Positions 52,581 to 61,995 of a DNA stretch of 64,000 bases are shown here, in pieces. The notes under the pieces are model-generated. The model was not told the DNA's origin, made no database searches, and saw only the letters and a program-made list of their open reading frames with translations. The stretch is taken from contig NZ_VOSM01000011.1 in NCBI RefSeq assembly GCF_007997015.1, forward strand, positions 83,240 through 147,239. The letters are read 5' to 3'. A program made the position numbers and the translations under genes. Within the stretch, counting starts at the first letter, position 1; every line of letters begins with the position of its first letter. Source of the DNA: Lujinxingia vulgaris. Lineage in GTDB: Bacteria; Myxococcota_A; Bradymonadia; Bradymonadales; Bradymonadaceae.

Positions 52581-53858
52581 TTAGTCGTCGCTCTGAGGGA
52601 AGGCGACGTCGACCCAGACCAGGTGGTGGTCGCTGACCTGAATCAGCTCGAAGTACGGCTCGGTGGAGGCGGGCCAGAAGACGCCCTGGCCGGTGACTTG
52701 GAGGGTGGCCGAGGGCAGGGCGTAGTCCAGGCGCAGGTTTCCGACGTTGGGGTTGAAGCGGGCGGTATCAAAGCGGTGGTCGGCCTGGTGCTCCAGGTTG
52801 GCGCCTTCGCGGGCGGTGCCGGAGGCGACCGCACCGGTGCTCTCGGGCTGCGGGTCGATGAGCGTGGCGTCGGCCACGAGCAGGTCGGCGGCGTCGAGGC
52901 CGTCGCCGTCGACCGGGTCGTCGTTGAGGTCGCCGACGATCACAAAGTGCGCGCCTTCTTCGAGGCCGCCGCTCTGGCCGGCGTCGTCGTAGATGTAGTC
53001 GGAGGCAGCCGGGCGGATGTAGTCGTGCCAGAAGCGGATCTCGTCGGCGTTGCGGCGTTTGTTGCGGCCCTCAGTCCCGTCGAAGGCCGGCGGGGTGGGG
53101 TGGCTGGCCAGCAGGTGGATCGTCTGTCCGTCGACCTCAATAGGAAGATCGACGTGGTTTTTGGAGGAGAGGCGAAGCACCTCGAGTGCGTCTGTGCTGT
53201 AGAAGTCTTCGGGGATGCGGTTGTCGGGCATGTCCTTCCACAAAAAGTTCTGGAAGGTGCGCATGCCTTCGAGGTCGATGGGGTATTTGGAGAGAACGGC
53301 GAAGGCGTACTGGCCGGGGAAGAGGCCAAAGCCGAAGGCGTCGTTTCCGTAGGCCTGGGTGCCGACGGTGTCTCCGACTTCGTTATCGCCGTTGAGGTCG
53401 AAGCCCGAGGCGATGCCGGTGTTGGAGGTGAACTGGTAGCGGTAGGGGTAGGAGATGGCTTCGCCGTCCTGGGCCTGGGCGACTTCCAGAAAGTTTGAGG
53501 CGAAGAGGTCGACGGCTTCTTGCTCGTCGTCGAAGTCAAACTCGTTGAGGAGGATGACGTCGGGGCGAACGAGCTGGATGACGTTGGCGATCTTTTGGGG
53601 GTGCTCGTCATCGGGGTTGGCGAGGGTTTCTACGAGGTCGCCGGCTTCGCTGCCGAAGAGGGAGGTGTTGAAGGTGGCCACCCGCAGGCTTGTGGGCTGA
53701 GGGGTGGCGTCGGCGTCGGGCTCGGGGGTGGCGTCGGCGTCGTCCTGGTAGGTGGGCGCGTCGGTGGCGTTGCCGGCATCTTCCGGGGTGGTGGAGGGGG
53801 AGGAGCAGGCGGTGAGGGCGGGGATGGCGAGCGCCATCAGGAGGTGGCGAGGGGACAT
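52581..53858 (-). CDS. Endonuclease/exonuclease/phosphatase-fold lipoprotein
   Basis: A 425-residue lipoprotein: a signal peptide ending LTAC, a Thr/Asp-rich linker to about residue 55, then an EEP (DNase I-like) domain. It has RVATFNTSLFG (Asn), VILLNEFDF (metal-binding Glu), HLLASHPTPPAF (His), FVIVGDLNDDPVDG (Asp/Asn pair) and QVSDHHLVWVDVAF (final Asp-His). All catalytic positions are kept, so a secreted phosphodiesterase or nuclease is likely. The substrate is unknown (nucleic acid, phospholipid or phytate-like). The start has GGAG 6 nt upstream. Confidence 0.85.
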   Translation of the reverse strand: MSPRHLLMALAIPALTACSSPSTTPEDAGNATDAPTYQDDADATPEPDADATPQPTSLRVATFNTSLFGSEAGDLVETLANPDDEHPQKIANVIQLVRPDVILLNEFDFDDEQEAVDLFASNFLEVAQAQDGEAISYPYRYQFTSNTGIASGFDLNGDNEVGDTVGTQAYGNDAFGFGLFPGQYAFAVLSKYPIDLEGMRTFQNFLWKDMPDNRIPEDFYSTDALEVLRLSSKNHVDLPIEVDGQTIHLLASHPTPPAFDGTEGRNKRRNADEIRFWHDYIRPAASDYIYDDAGQSGGLEEGAHFVIVGDLNDDPVDGDGLDAADLLVADATLIDPQPESTGAVASGTAREGANLEHQADHRFDTARFNPNVGNLRLDYALPSATLQVTGQGVFWPASTEPYFELIQVSDHHLVWVDVAFPQSDD

Positions 53859-54030
53859 GGGGGGCTCCGTGGGAGGGGGGAGTTCGCTGGCGAAGCTCGT
53901 AGCATAAGGTGGGGCGAAAGTCAGGCCGGGGAGCTGCGGAAGTTGTGCGGTTTGCGTGGCACGCTGCCTGAAGATAACGTCATGTTGCTACGCCGTAAGC
54001 TATTGTTGATGTCGCGTCTGCTGCATTGAA

Positions 54031-54107
54031 AGCACCTCGGGCTGCGTTGCAAAGCCTCGACGATGCTAGAGCATCGTTTGTGTTTCGTGTTTTGCCTGAG
54101 GTGTTCT
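54031..54107. repeat. Imperfect palindrome of about 77 bp in an intergenic region
   Basis: The centre CGATGCT-AG-AGCATCG (54061-54076) is a perfect inverted repeat. The outer arms AGCACCTCGGGC and GCCTGAGGTGTT pair 10 of 12, with a poorly matched middle part. It lies in the 391-nt gap between divergent genes (53859-54249), where no other gene is visible. A small mobile palindrome (MITE/REP relic) or a regulatory hairpin is possible. Confidence 0.4.
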
Positions 54108-54249
54108 TAATTTCGCATCCATCGACATCAACTTCTGCTCACGGCGTCGTACGAATCTTCATCAACATCTACGTGAGGCTGTTTGGCGAAGGCCTGGCGT
54201 GTGGCAGTGAGAGTGAGTGATGGGTTGTGAGCGGGTTAAGGAGAGGTCG

Positions 54250-55458
54250 ATGCGAGGTCGGCTGGTGGTGATGTGGGCGGTGGCGATGCTGCTGCTGGCC
54301 GGATGTCTCGACGATCCCAACGCGGTGGTCTTTGGCCCGGGAGATCTGGATGCGGGGGCCGATTCGGGGGCCGGTGACGTGGATGATGGCGACAGCGGTG
54401 TGATCGATGCGGAGGAGCCCGATACCTGTGTGCCTGGCGAGGAGGGCTGCGGGGAGGCGCATTGTGGCAACGGGCAGCAGGACGGCGACGAGACGGACGT
54501 GGATTGCGGGGGGAGCTGCCCGGGGTGTGAGGCTGGCGAGTTCTGCGCGAGCGTGGATGATTGCGCCACCGATGAGGTGCTTGAGCTGCGTGAGTGTGAG
54601 CGGGCCGACGTAGAGGTGTGTGCGCCGCGCGGGGTAGGGGTCTACCAGGTCGGGGCGCTGGCCTGTGAGAGCGAAGACGGAGAGGCGGCCCGCTGCGTGG
54701 CGGTATTTTCGGGCAATGAGGTGCGGCGCGTGGCCGATGACGCGGCGTGTGAGATCGACACCGATGAGGTTGTCTGCGGAGATGAGCGGGTGGAACTCGG
54801 AGCGTGTTTGCCCGGTGAGGGGCAGGCTTGCAGCGCGCAGGGCGTGCGCATGGTGACGACGTATCAGGGGCAGTGTGCCGGGGGGAGTTGCCAGGAGGTT
54901 GTGCGCGCGAGCCGGGAGGAGAGTTGCACGCTGGCGTCGCCACTGGAGCCGGGGGATGTGTGTGGGTTTGGGGCGTGGTCCGAGTGGAGCGATTGTGAGC
55001 CAGAGGCGGGGCGAGATAGCTGTGCGGCCGGTGGGGTGCAGATGCGTAGCCGGACGATCGGGCGTTGTACGACGAACCTGAATTGCTCGATCAACTCGAC
55101 GGAGGTGGAGACGGAGACGCGGGGGTGTCAGTTGACGCCGGATCCGCAGCTTTGCAGTAGCACCGGTACCGATAACTCGAGTTTTGTGTGCTATCAGGGG
55201 CAGTGCTGCATGCCGGATTGCAGTGAGGCGCGGCTCTCGTGCCGCGCGCAGGTTGAGGATGGCTGTGGAGGGCTGTGTCCTCGCCGGACGTGCGGCGGCG
55301 TCACTCAGGGGTGCGCGATGGACGGACAATGTCGCACCTTTTGTGGTGTGGCTACCGGAAGTCGCGCCTGCGAGAGTGACGCGCAGTGCGGGCGGATCTG
55401 TGCGTGTCCGCTGGGTGCCGCGCCTCAATGTGAGACGCTGGGGTGCACCTGTATATAA
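54250..55458 (+). CDS. Cys-rich lipoprotein with a thrombospondin type 1-like segment
   Basis: A 402-residue lipoprotein: a signal peptide ending LLLAGC, an Asp/Gly-rich linker, a CGNGQQDGDETDVDCGGSC unit (a myxobacterial Cys motif), a Cys-rich middle, then around residues 240-290 FGAWSEWSDCEPEAGRDSC to RSRTIGRCTTNLNC. This matches the W-x-x-W-x-x-C start and Arg-rich strand of thrombospondin type 1 repeats. The C-terminal third has many further Cys. The ATG at 54250 has AAGGAGAGG upstream. Such domains bind glycans or proteins in other contexts. The role here is unknown. Confidence 0.75.
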   Translation: MRGRLVVMWAVAMLLLAGCLDDPNAVVFGPGDLDAGADSGAGDVDDGDSGVIDAEEPDTCVPGEEGCGEAHCGNGQQDGDETDVDCGGSCPGCEAGEFCASVDDCATDEVLELRECERADVEVCAPRGVGVYQVGALACESEDGEAARCVAVFSGNEVRRVADDAACEIDTDEVVCGDERVELGACLPGEGQACSAQGVRMVTTYQGQCAGGSCQEVVRASREESCTLASPLEPGDVCGFGAWSEWSDCEPEAGRDSCAAGGVQMRSRTIGRCTTNLNCSINSTEVETETRGCQLTPDPQLCSSTGTDNSSFVCYQGQCCMPDCSEARLSCRAQVEDGCGGLCPRRTCGGVTQGCAMDGQCRTFCGVATGSRACESDAQCGRICACPLGAAPQCETLGCTCI

Positions 55459-55610
55459 GGGTATAGTTTGTTGAGAGGGCAACTCATTGAGGGGTAGGTG
55501 GCGGCGTGTTAGGGTGCCGCCCATACGCGCAGCCCGCGTTCGATCATGACAGGCTCCTGCTCTCGCGGGCAGGGCCGCAGTGCACGCAAAAGTTCGAGTT
55601 AAGGAGAGTT

Positions 55611-56564
55611 ATGCGAGGGATGAAGTGGCTGGTGGTGGGGATGCTGGCGCTGGGGTCGGTGGCCTGCAAGAAGACCGAGATTGCGACCGATGAAGCGGCT
55701 GAAGAGAGCAGTGAGGCTGCGGGTGAGGAGGCCGCTGGCGACGAGGCTGCCGGTGAGGAGGCCGCGCCCATGGCCGAGGCCGCTGGCGATACGGCCGTGC
55801 CCCAGCCCGAGCGGCCCGAGAACCTCAAGGCGGCCGGTGAGCGCCTCGACGGTGGCCACGATCCGGCGGTGCCGGTGAGCGTGGAGGAGTTTCGCCCCAA
55901 ACTCGTCGAGTCTTTGTGTCTGGCGTATGACTCCTGCGGCAATATGGAGTTGAAGAGCGCGGTGGCGGGCACCTTCTTTATGGCGGGGATGAGCATGGCC
56001 TCGCAGAGCCCGGAGGCGCTGGAGAAGTTCCGCGCGCTTATGGGGCGCATCGAAGAGGCGAACCTGCCGATGCCGCGTCGGGAAGATTGCGTGGAGCTCT
56101 TTGAGATCGTGACCGAAGAGACCGGCGTCGACGGGGAGTCGCTGGCGGCGTCGGTGGAGGCCGGGCGCGTGGCGTATGATGCCGAGCAGGCTGGAAAGTG
56201 CATGGGGCAGCTGGGCACCCAGTCGGAGGTCTGCGGGGAGTATCGGCCGATGGGCGAGGAGCCCGATATGCAGCGTTTGCAGGCGATGATGATGCAGGCC
56301 GGCCCGGTGATGGAGGCGCATTACAAGCCCTGCCAGACGATGTTTGAGGGCAAGGTGGCCACCGGCGACTCCTGTTCTTTCGATTATGAGTGCGCCGACC
56401 AGCGCACCACCTGCATGGGGGAAGAAGGCAAGAAGACCTGTCAGGAGGTGGCGATGATGCCTCCGGGTGGGATGCCTGGTGGTGGCATGCCGGGTGGTCC
56501 TGCTCCGGGCGGGCCGGCTCCGGGTGGTCCTGCTCCGGGCGGCAGCGCTCCGAGTGCGCCCTGA
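55611..56564 (+). CDS. Lipoprotein with Glu/Ala-rich linker and Gly-Pro repeat tail
   Basis: A 317-residue lipoprotein: a signal peptide ending LGSVAC, a Glu/Ala repeat (EEAAGDEAAGEEAAP), a helical Cys-containing domain (SLCLAYDSCGNMELKSAVAG, CMGQLGTQSEVCGEY, CSFDYECADQRTTC), and a low-complexity C-terminus of GGMPGG and PAPGG units. The family is unknown. The ATG at 55611 follows AAGGAG; the ATG at 55620 is an alternative. The terminator lies at 56597-56645. Confidence 0.72.
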   Translation: MRGMKWLVVGMLALGSVACKKTEIATDEAAEESSEAAGEEAAGDEAAGEEAAPMAEAAGDTAVPQPERPENLKAAGERLDGGHDPAVPVSVEEFRPKLVESLCLAYDSCGNMELKSAVAGTFFMAGMSMASQSPEALEKFRALMGRIEEANLPMPRREDCVELFEIVTEETGVDGESLAASVEAGRVAYDAEQAGKCMGQLGTQSEVCGEYRPMGEEPDMQRLQAMMMQAGPVMEAHYKPCQTMFEGKVATGDSCSFDYECADQRTTCMGEEGKKTCQEVAMMPPGGMPGGGMPGGPAPGGPAPGGPAPGGSAPSAP

Positions 56565-56596
56565 GCTGATGCTCGAGAAGATATCGGGTTAAGACG

Positions 56597-56645
56597 AAAG
56601 GCGTCTGCCGCGGCTAAGAGTTGGCCGGGGGAGGCGCCTTTTTTG
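56597..56645 (+). terminator. Intrinsic terminator after the Gly-Pro-tailed lipoprotein gene
   Basis: Outer stem AAAGGCG/CGCCTTT (56597-56603 with 56635-56641), partly paired interior, and a T-run of six. Confidence 0.7.
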
Positions 56646-56668
56646 TTGGATATGAGGAGGTATTGAAG

Positions 56669-57034
56669 ATGGATATCTGGCAGGTGCATGACTATGCGGC
56701 GGCTTTGCCGGAGGTCAGCGAGAATTTTCCTTTTGATGAACACACACTGGTGATGCGGGTGATGGGAAAGATCTTTTTGCTGATGAACGTGCAGAAGGAG
56801 CCGGCCAGCGTGAACCTCAAGTGTGAGCCGGAGCGGGCCGTGGAGCTGCGGGCGCGTTATGAGGCGGTGCTGCCGGGCTACCATATGAACAAGCGTCACT
56901 GGAACACGGTGATGCTGGGACAGGATGTGCGCCCGGAGCTGTTGCGGGAGCTCATCGAACACTCGTATGAGCGTGTGGTGGCGGGGTTGAAGAAGGCGGA
57001 GCGGGAGAGGATTCGGGCGATGCGGGAGGGGTAG
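56669..57034 (+). CDS. MmcQ/YjbR family protein (CyaY-like fold)
   Basis: A 121-residue cytosolic protein: MDIWQVHDYAAALPEVSENF, HTLVMRVMGKIFLLMN, VNLKCEPERAVELRARYEAV, PGYHMNKRHWNTVMLG and ELIEHSYERVVAGLKKAERE match the MmcQ/YjbR family of small CyaY-fold, possibly DNA-binding proteins. Length is typical. The ATG at 56669 has GAGGAGG about 10 nt upstream. Confidence 0.88.
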   Translation: MDIWQVHDYAAALPEVSENFPFDEHTLVMRVMGKIFLLMNVQKEPASVNLKCEPERAVELRARYEAVLPGYHMNKRHWNTVMLGQDVRPELLRELIEHSYERVVAGLKKAERERIRAMREG

Positions 57035-57049
57035 GGCGAAAGCGGGTAA

Positions 57050-57077
57050 CTCCCGCCAGCGTTTGCGCTGGCGGGAG
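57050..57077. other. 12-bp GC hairpin between convergent genes
   Basis: CTCCCGCCAGCG pairs with CGCTGGCGGGAG (57050-57061 with 57066-57077), loop TTTG, between the MmcQ gene and the broken RND permease. There is no U-run. Confidence 0.4.
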
Positions 57078-57094
57078 CGGTCCATGGCGAGCGC

Positions 57095-59365
57095 TCAGGC
57101 CTCAAAACCCTCGGGCACGTCGACCTCAACTCTGGCCGCGGCGCGCTGGGCGGCGCTCATCTTGCGGGAAGCGATGAAGGTGTAGAGGGCGGGCACCACA
57201 AAGAGGGTGAAGAAGCTGCCGACGAGCATGCCGCCGATAAAGGCTATGCCCATCGGGACGCGGCTCTCGGCGCCGGCGCCCAGCGCGAGCGCCAGTGGCA
57301 GGATGCCTAAGATGGTGGAGATGGAGGTCATCAGCACCGGGCGAAAGCGTCGGGCGGAGGCCTCGTGGGCGGCCTCACGCACCGAAGCGCCTTCAGCGCG
57401 CAGCTGATTGGCGAACTCCACGATGAGGATGCCGTTTTTGGTCACCAGCCCGATGAGCATGATCATGCCGATCTGGCTAAAGACGTTGAGGCTCTGGCCA
57501 AAGAACCAGAGCGCGGCCAGGGCACCGGTGATGGCCAGGGGCACGGAGAGCAGGATGGTCAGCGCGTCGCGGAAGCTCTCGAACTGGGTGGAGAGCACCA
57601 GGTAGACGAGCACAATCGCCAGCAAAAATGCCAGCAAGAGGGCGTTGGAGCTCTCGTCGTAGTCGCGAGTCTGCCCCTTGAGGGCGGTGGCGAAGGAGTC
57701 GTCAAGGAGCTGTTCGGCGACTTCCTTCATGGCGGCGACGCCGTCGCCCACGGTGTAGCCCTGTGCGGGGCGCGCGGAGAAGGTGGCGGTGTTGTAGCGG
57801 TTGTAGCGAAAACGAAGCGGAGGCCCGGCGCTCTCGGAGGTTTTTATGATGTCGGCCAGGGAGACCATCGCGCCAGCGTCGTTCTCGACGTAGAGGTTTC
57901 GGAAGTCATGGGGATCGTCGCGGCTCTCGCGGGGGATTTGGGCTAAGGTGTCGTATTGTTTGGAGTTTTTGAGGAAATATTCGACGCGGAGCTCGGAGAG
58001 GGCGAGCTGGAGGGTCTGGTTGGCGCGCTGGATGGGGATGCCCAGGGCGGCGGCGCGTTCGCGGTCGATCTCGACGAGCAGCTCCGGGGGAGTTGAACTG
58101 CAGGTCGACGTCGACGAAGGCAAACTCGGGGCGCTGGCGAGCTTCGCTTAAGAAGCGGGGGAGGTTCTGGCGGAGGCGCTCGTTGTCGAGGTTTTGCACG
58201 GCGAACTGCACGGGCAGGCCACCGAAGTCGCTGGAGATGGTGGCCACCGGGATCACGAGCACGGGGATGAGTGTTGTGCGCCAGTCTCCCAGAAAGAGGA
58301 AGATCACGGCGGTGACGATGAGCAGCGCGAGCAAGAGGCTCTGCACCACCTCGTCGATGGAGGCGCGGATGTAGTCGGTGCCGTCGAAGACGACCTCGGC
58401 GCGCACGTCTTCGGGGAGGTTTGCGCGGATGGAGTCCAGGCGGGCGTAGACCTCGTCGACGATGGCGATGTGGTTGGCGCCGGCCTGGGGGGTGACGACG
58501 GTCATCATGGAGGGCTGGCCGTGGCTGCGCATCATCTCGCGGCGCTCGATGGCGCCGTAGTTGACGGAGCCGATGTCCTCAAATTTGACGGCGTGGTCGC
58601 CGCGGCGGGCGACGACGAGCTGCGAAAAGTCTTCGGGGGTGGCCAGGCGGCTGGGGGCTTTGATGGTGAGCTCGACGGTGTCGCCGTCGATGCGGCCCGA
58701 GGGGATCTCCAGGTTTTGCTCGGCGATGGCGTTGCTGACGTCGTGGACGGTCACGCCGTGGGAGGCCATCAGCTCGGGGCTCATCCACAGGCGCATGGCG
58801 TAGGTTTTGGAGCTCCAGAGCGAGACCGAGGAGACGCCGGGGACGGTCTCCAGGCGCTCTTTCATGCGGGTTTCGGCGAGCTCGGTGAGTTCGAGGACGT
58901 CGCGACTCTCGGCGGTGACGCGGATCCAGCGGTGACGCGGATCCAGATGATGGGGCGGCCCTCGGCGTCGGCTTTTTCGACGGTGGGCGGGTCGGCGTCG
59001 GGCGGGAGGTCGCCGCGGGCGCGGGAGACGCGGTCGCGCACGTCGTTGGCGGCGCGGTCAAGGTCTGTGCCCAGGGCGAACTGGACGCGGATGCTGGAGC
59101 GGTTGCGGCGGCTGACTGACTCCAGAGTGTCGATGCCCTGAATCGAGTTGATCTCGGCTTCGAGGACTTCGGTGATCTGGTTTTCGATGACGTCGGCGTC
59201 GGCACCGGAGAAGGTGGTGATGACCGAGACCACCGGGGGGGCGACGGCGGGAAACTCGCGGATGCCCAGGTTGAAGTAGGCGATGCTACCGAAGAGCACG
59301 ACGAGGATGGCGAAGACGGTGGCCAGCGCGGGGCGCCGGACGCTGATGGAGGCCAGATCGTTCAT
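57095..59365 (-). pseudogene. Broken RND (HAE1/AcrB-type) efflux permease
   Basis: Recognisable pieces of one RND permease are spread over two frame changes. The N-terminus (MNDLASISVRRPALATVFAI, ITTFSGADADVIENQITEVL) runs to IIWIRVTA, where a 17-bp tandem duplication at 58913-58946 shifts the frame. The next piece (RMKERLETVPGVSSVSLW to VIPVATISS) joins DFGGLPVQFAVQNLDNERLR directly, skipping about 325 residues that AcrB relatives have between the second transmembrane helix and the second porter domain. A five-G run at 58086-58090, one base too long, shifts the frame again at FNSP/ELLVEIDRERAAALGI. The C-terminal membrane half (GMIMLIGLVTKNGILIVEFA) is intact. The coding remainder is 757 codons instead of about 1040. 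It overlaps the adaptor stop by ATGA. Confidence 0.9.
58913..58946. repeat. 17-bp perfect tandem duplication
   Basis: CGGTGACGCGGATCCAG occurs at 58913-58929 and again at 58930-58946. Removing one copy restores the RND reading frame exactly (IRVTA continues into ESRDVLELTELAETR). Confidence 0.95.
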
Positions 59366-60561
59366 GGGGCCTCCTTGAGCGTTTCTTCGAGCACTTCTTC
59401 GGAGAACCACTGGTTGCGCATGCCCGGGGTGGTGGCTTCGGGGACGATGTCGTTGACGTCGAGGGCGTCGTCGGAGTCATCGACGCGAACCTTGTCGCCC
59501 TCTTCGAGGGCCTGACGTCCGGTGACGACGACGCGCTCCCCTTCGCTTAAGCCTTCGAGGACTTCGACCCTGGCGTCGGTGCGGGCGCCTTTTTCGATGG
59601 TGCGCGCTTTGACGGTGTTGTCGTCTTGGAGCACCCAGACCGAGGAGCCCTCCAGCGATTCGGTGATGGCGGTTGTGGGGATGGTCAGGGCGCCGGGGCG
59701 CTCTTCGAGGATAAGGCGCACCTGCACAAGCGCGCCGGGGCGCAGGGAGGCGTCGGGCTGCAACCTTGCCTGGGCGGCCAGGGTGCGATTGAGGGTGTTG
59801 AGGCCGGATTCCAGGGCGGTGATGCGGGCGTCGATGAGGTTTTGGGAGTCGAAGGCGCGAAGTTGCAGGGGTTGGTCGAGGCGGATGCGGGAGGCGAAAC
59901 GCTCGGGGACTTCAAAACGCACGTCGAGCTCGTCGAGGTTACGCAGGGTGGCGATGTGGGTGTCGGGGGTGACGATGGCGCCGGGGCTTACCTCGACAAG
60001 GCCGATGACGCCATCGAAAGGGGCGCGCACCACGCGTTCTGCGATCATGGCGTCGAGGCGGCTGATCTCGGCTTTTGCGATCTCCCATTCGCCGAGCGCC
60101 AGGTCGTACTCCTGGCGGCTTACGGCTTGTTGCTCAAGGGCGGCCTGGAGGCGGTCTTATTCGGCTTCGAGGAGGGCTGCCTGACGCTCGGCGACCAGGC
60201 GCTCGGCGCGCAGGGCGTCGTCGCGAAGGCGCAGGAGTACCTGGCCACGCTCCACGCGCTGGCCGTCTTCGATGGGCAGGCTCACCACGCGGCCGCTGAC
60301 CTCGGGCTGGATGATGATTTCATCGGCGGCCTGCACCGAGCCCATCAGGGTGAGGGTGTCGTAGAGGTTGGTGGCGCGGACCGGCTCGACGGTGACGCGG
60401 GGGGCGGAGGGGGCCTCGTCGCCGGAGCCGCCGGCGTCGGGTTGTGGCGAGGCGTTGATGCGGGAGAAGGCCAGGCCGGCGATCAGGGCGATGGTGCCCA
60501 GAATGACGAGGGTACGAAAGAGGACTCGCTTGTTCACTGCTCTACTCAGCTTCGAGGTCAC
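59362..60561 (-). pseudogene. Broken RND periplasmic adaptor (membrane fusion protein)
   Basis: The adaptor has the single membrane anchor (LVILGTIALIAGLAFSRI), the barrel-sandwich half (LTLMGSVQAADEIIIQPEVS, RGQVLLRLRD), the coiled coil (RLVAERQAALLEAE) and, after an in-frame TAA at 60157-60159, continues in the same frame (DRLQAALEQQAVSRQEY, RVVRAPFDGVIGLVEVSPGA, ALTIPTTAITESLEG, VVVTGRQALEEGDKVRV). It would be 399 residues if the stop were a sense codon. The start is probably GTG at 60561 or 60537, neither with a good site. It is upstream of the permease. Confidence 0.85.
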
Positions 60562-60624
60562 CTAAGGAGGGGTGGGGCGGGCTGCGCCGCAGGGGAAGCT
60601 GACTACGAGGTGAGGGAAGGCAAG

Positions 60625-61914
60625 TCAGGAGGCGACGAGCTTTTTGACTTTGCGGGCGCCCTCCAGGGCGATCTCGCGTTGCTCGGCGACGCCTTTTGCC
60701 AGGAGGGCTTTGACGCCCGGGAGGTCAGCGAGCAGAGCGTCGATCTTCTGGACGAAGGCGTCGGCGTCGATGGTGTTGATGTCTTCGACCCACTGGCCCG
60801 CGCCCATGCGCTCAAAGAGTTCAGTGGTTTTGAACTCGTAGGAGACGGGCAGGACGGCGGTGCCTGCGATCAGCGCGAGGATCGCCATATGCATGCGGGT
60901 GGCGATGACGGCGTCGAAAGCCGCGAGTGTTTTGACGAGGTCTTGAGGGGGGTGGAAGGCGTCATCGACGTTGACGTGCTTGCGTACGGCGTCGGGGAGG
61001 GTGTCGACGATGGCGTGGGCGGTCTTGCTGTCGTGGGTCCAGTATTCGGGGATGCCCTGGCAGGTGGAGATAAAGGTGACGTCTGCCTGGTGGTGTTCGA
61101 CCAGATGGGTGACGCCGGCGGCGATGGCGTCACAGTAGCGCTTCATGCCCTCGTCGGTGGAGAGGTTTTCAAAGTGGCTCCAGTGGCGCACGGAGACCGC
61201 AACCTTAGGCCGGCGCGTGTTGTCGGTGGTGTCTGAGATCGTGTCGGCGCCTTCGCGGGCAGGCGTTGCCGGTTTTGGGCCGACGTCGAGGGCGAAGACG
61301 GCGTCGGCGCAGACATGCAGGTTGTCTGGCGAGACGCCGATCTCGAGGAGATGATGTTTTGAGCGGGCATCACGCAGGAGGACGAGGCTTGCCTGGTTGA
61401 AAATATCGCGGACGCGCTGCTGGTTTTGGGGCTCGCGGAAGGGGCCCAGCGACTGGGTGTAGAAGACGAGCGGGCGGCCCAGCGCCAGTGCGATCCGGTA
61501 GTCGAAGAGGCGAGGCTCGATGTCGTAGTTTTCGACGAGGTAGGTGCCGCCGGTGCTGATGATGAGGTCGGCCTCGGCGTAGGTTTGCAGGGCTTCGACT
61601 TCGGCGCGGCTTAAGAGGAGCTTTGCAGCGCTCTTTTGTCCCCTGCCCCAGAGCTTTGCAGCGGTCTCGAAGCGTCGCATCTGCAAGGGGCGGACGATGG
61701 GGCCGAGTCCGCTCGGAGAGCGAGCGACCTTCAGGTAGAGGAGTTTTTGAAAGTCGAAGTCGGGGTAGTAGCGCCGGGCAGTCTCGGGCTGGCTGTCAAA
61801 GACGGTGAAGCGGGTGTCTTTGCCGAGCTCGTCGGAAAGCGCGTCGACGATGGCCTGCAAGATGGCGGCGTCGCCGCCGTTGAGGGCGACGGTGTTGGAG
61901 ATGATGACTTTCAA
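60625..61914 (-). CDS. Polysaccharide pyruvyl transferase family protein
   Basis: A 429-residue CsaB/WcaK-type enzyme that transfers pyruvate from PEP to a cell-wall or exopolysaccharide sugar. It has SNTVALNGGDAAILQAIVDA near the N-terminus, DLIISTGGTYLVENYDI, LVFYTQSLGPFREPQNQQRV, VLLRDARSKHHLLEIGVSPD and the C-terminal VAVSVRHWSHFE, FISTCQGIPE, AVIATRMHMAILALIAG, all typical of the family. Starts with TTG (61912-61914), GAGG about 8 nt upstream. It is 81 nt after the flippase gene and likely its partner in surface polysaccharide synthesis. Confidence 0.85.
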   Translation of the reverse strand: MKVIISNTVALNGGDAAILQAIVDALSDELGKDTRFTVFDSQPETARRYYPDFDFQKLLYLKVARSPSGLGPIVRPLQMRRFETAAKLWGRGQKSAAKLLLSRAEVEALQTYAEADLIISTGGTYLVENYDIEPRLFDYRIALALGRPLVFYTQSLGPFREPQNQQRVRDIFNQASLVLLRDARSKHHLLEIGVSPDNLHVCADAVFALDVGPKPATPAREGADTISDTTDNTRRPKVAVSVRHWSHFENLSTDEGMKRYCDAIAAGVTHLVEHHQADVTFISTCQGIPEYWTHDSKTAHAIVDTLPDAVRKHVNVDDAFHPPQDLVKTLAAFDAVIATRMHMAILALIAGTAVLPVSYEFKTTELFERMGAGQWVEDINTIDADAFVQKIDALLADLPGVKALLAKGVAEQREIALEGARKVKKLVAS

Positions 61915-61995
61915 CGAGGAACCTCAACGGGAATCGGATCACGGCAGGCGCAGCGGCCTGTGGGCACAGCGGATCGGCGCGGCTGACCTACCACA

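Noticed and set aside
57095..60561. Programmed frameshifting or stop read-through to produce RND pump proteins
   Set aside because: A 17-bp duplication, a long internal deletion, a G-run shift and a nonsense codon together point to decay; no slippery site with stimulator is evident.
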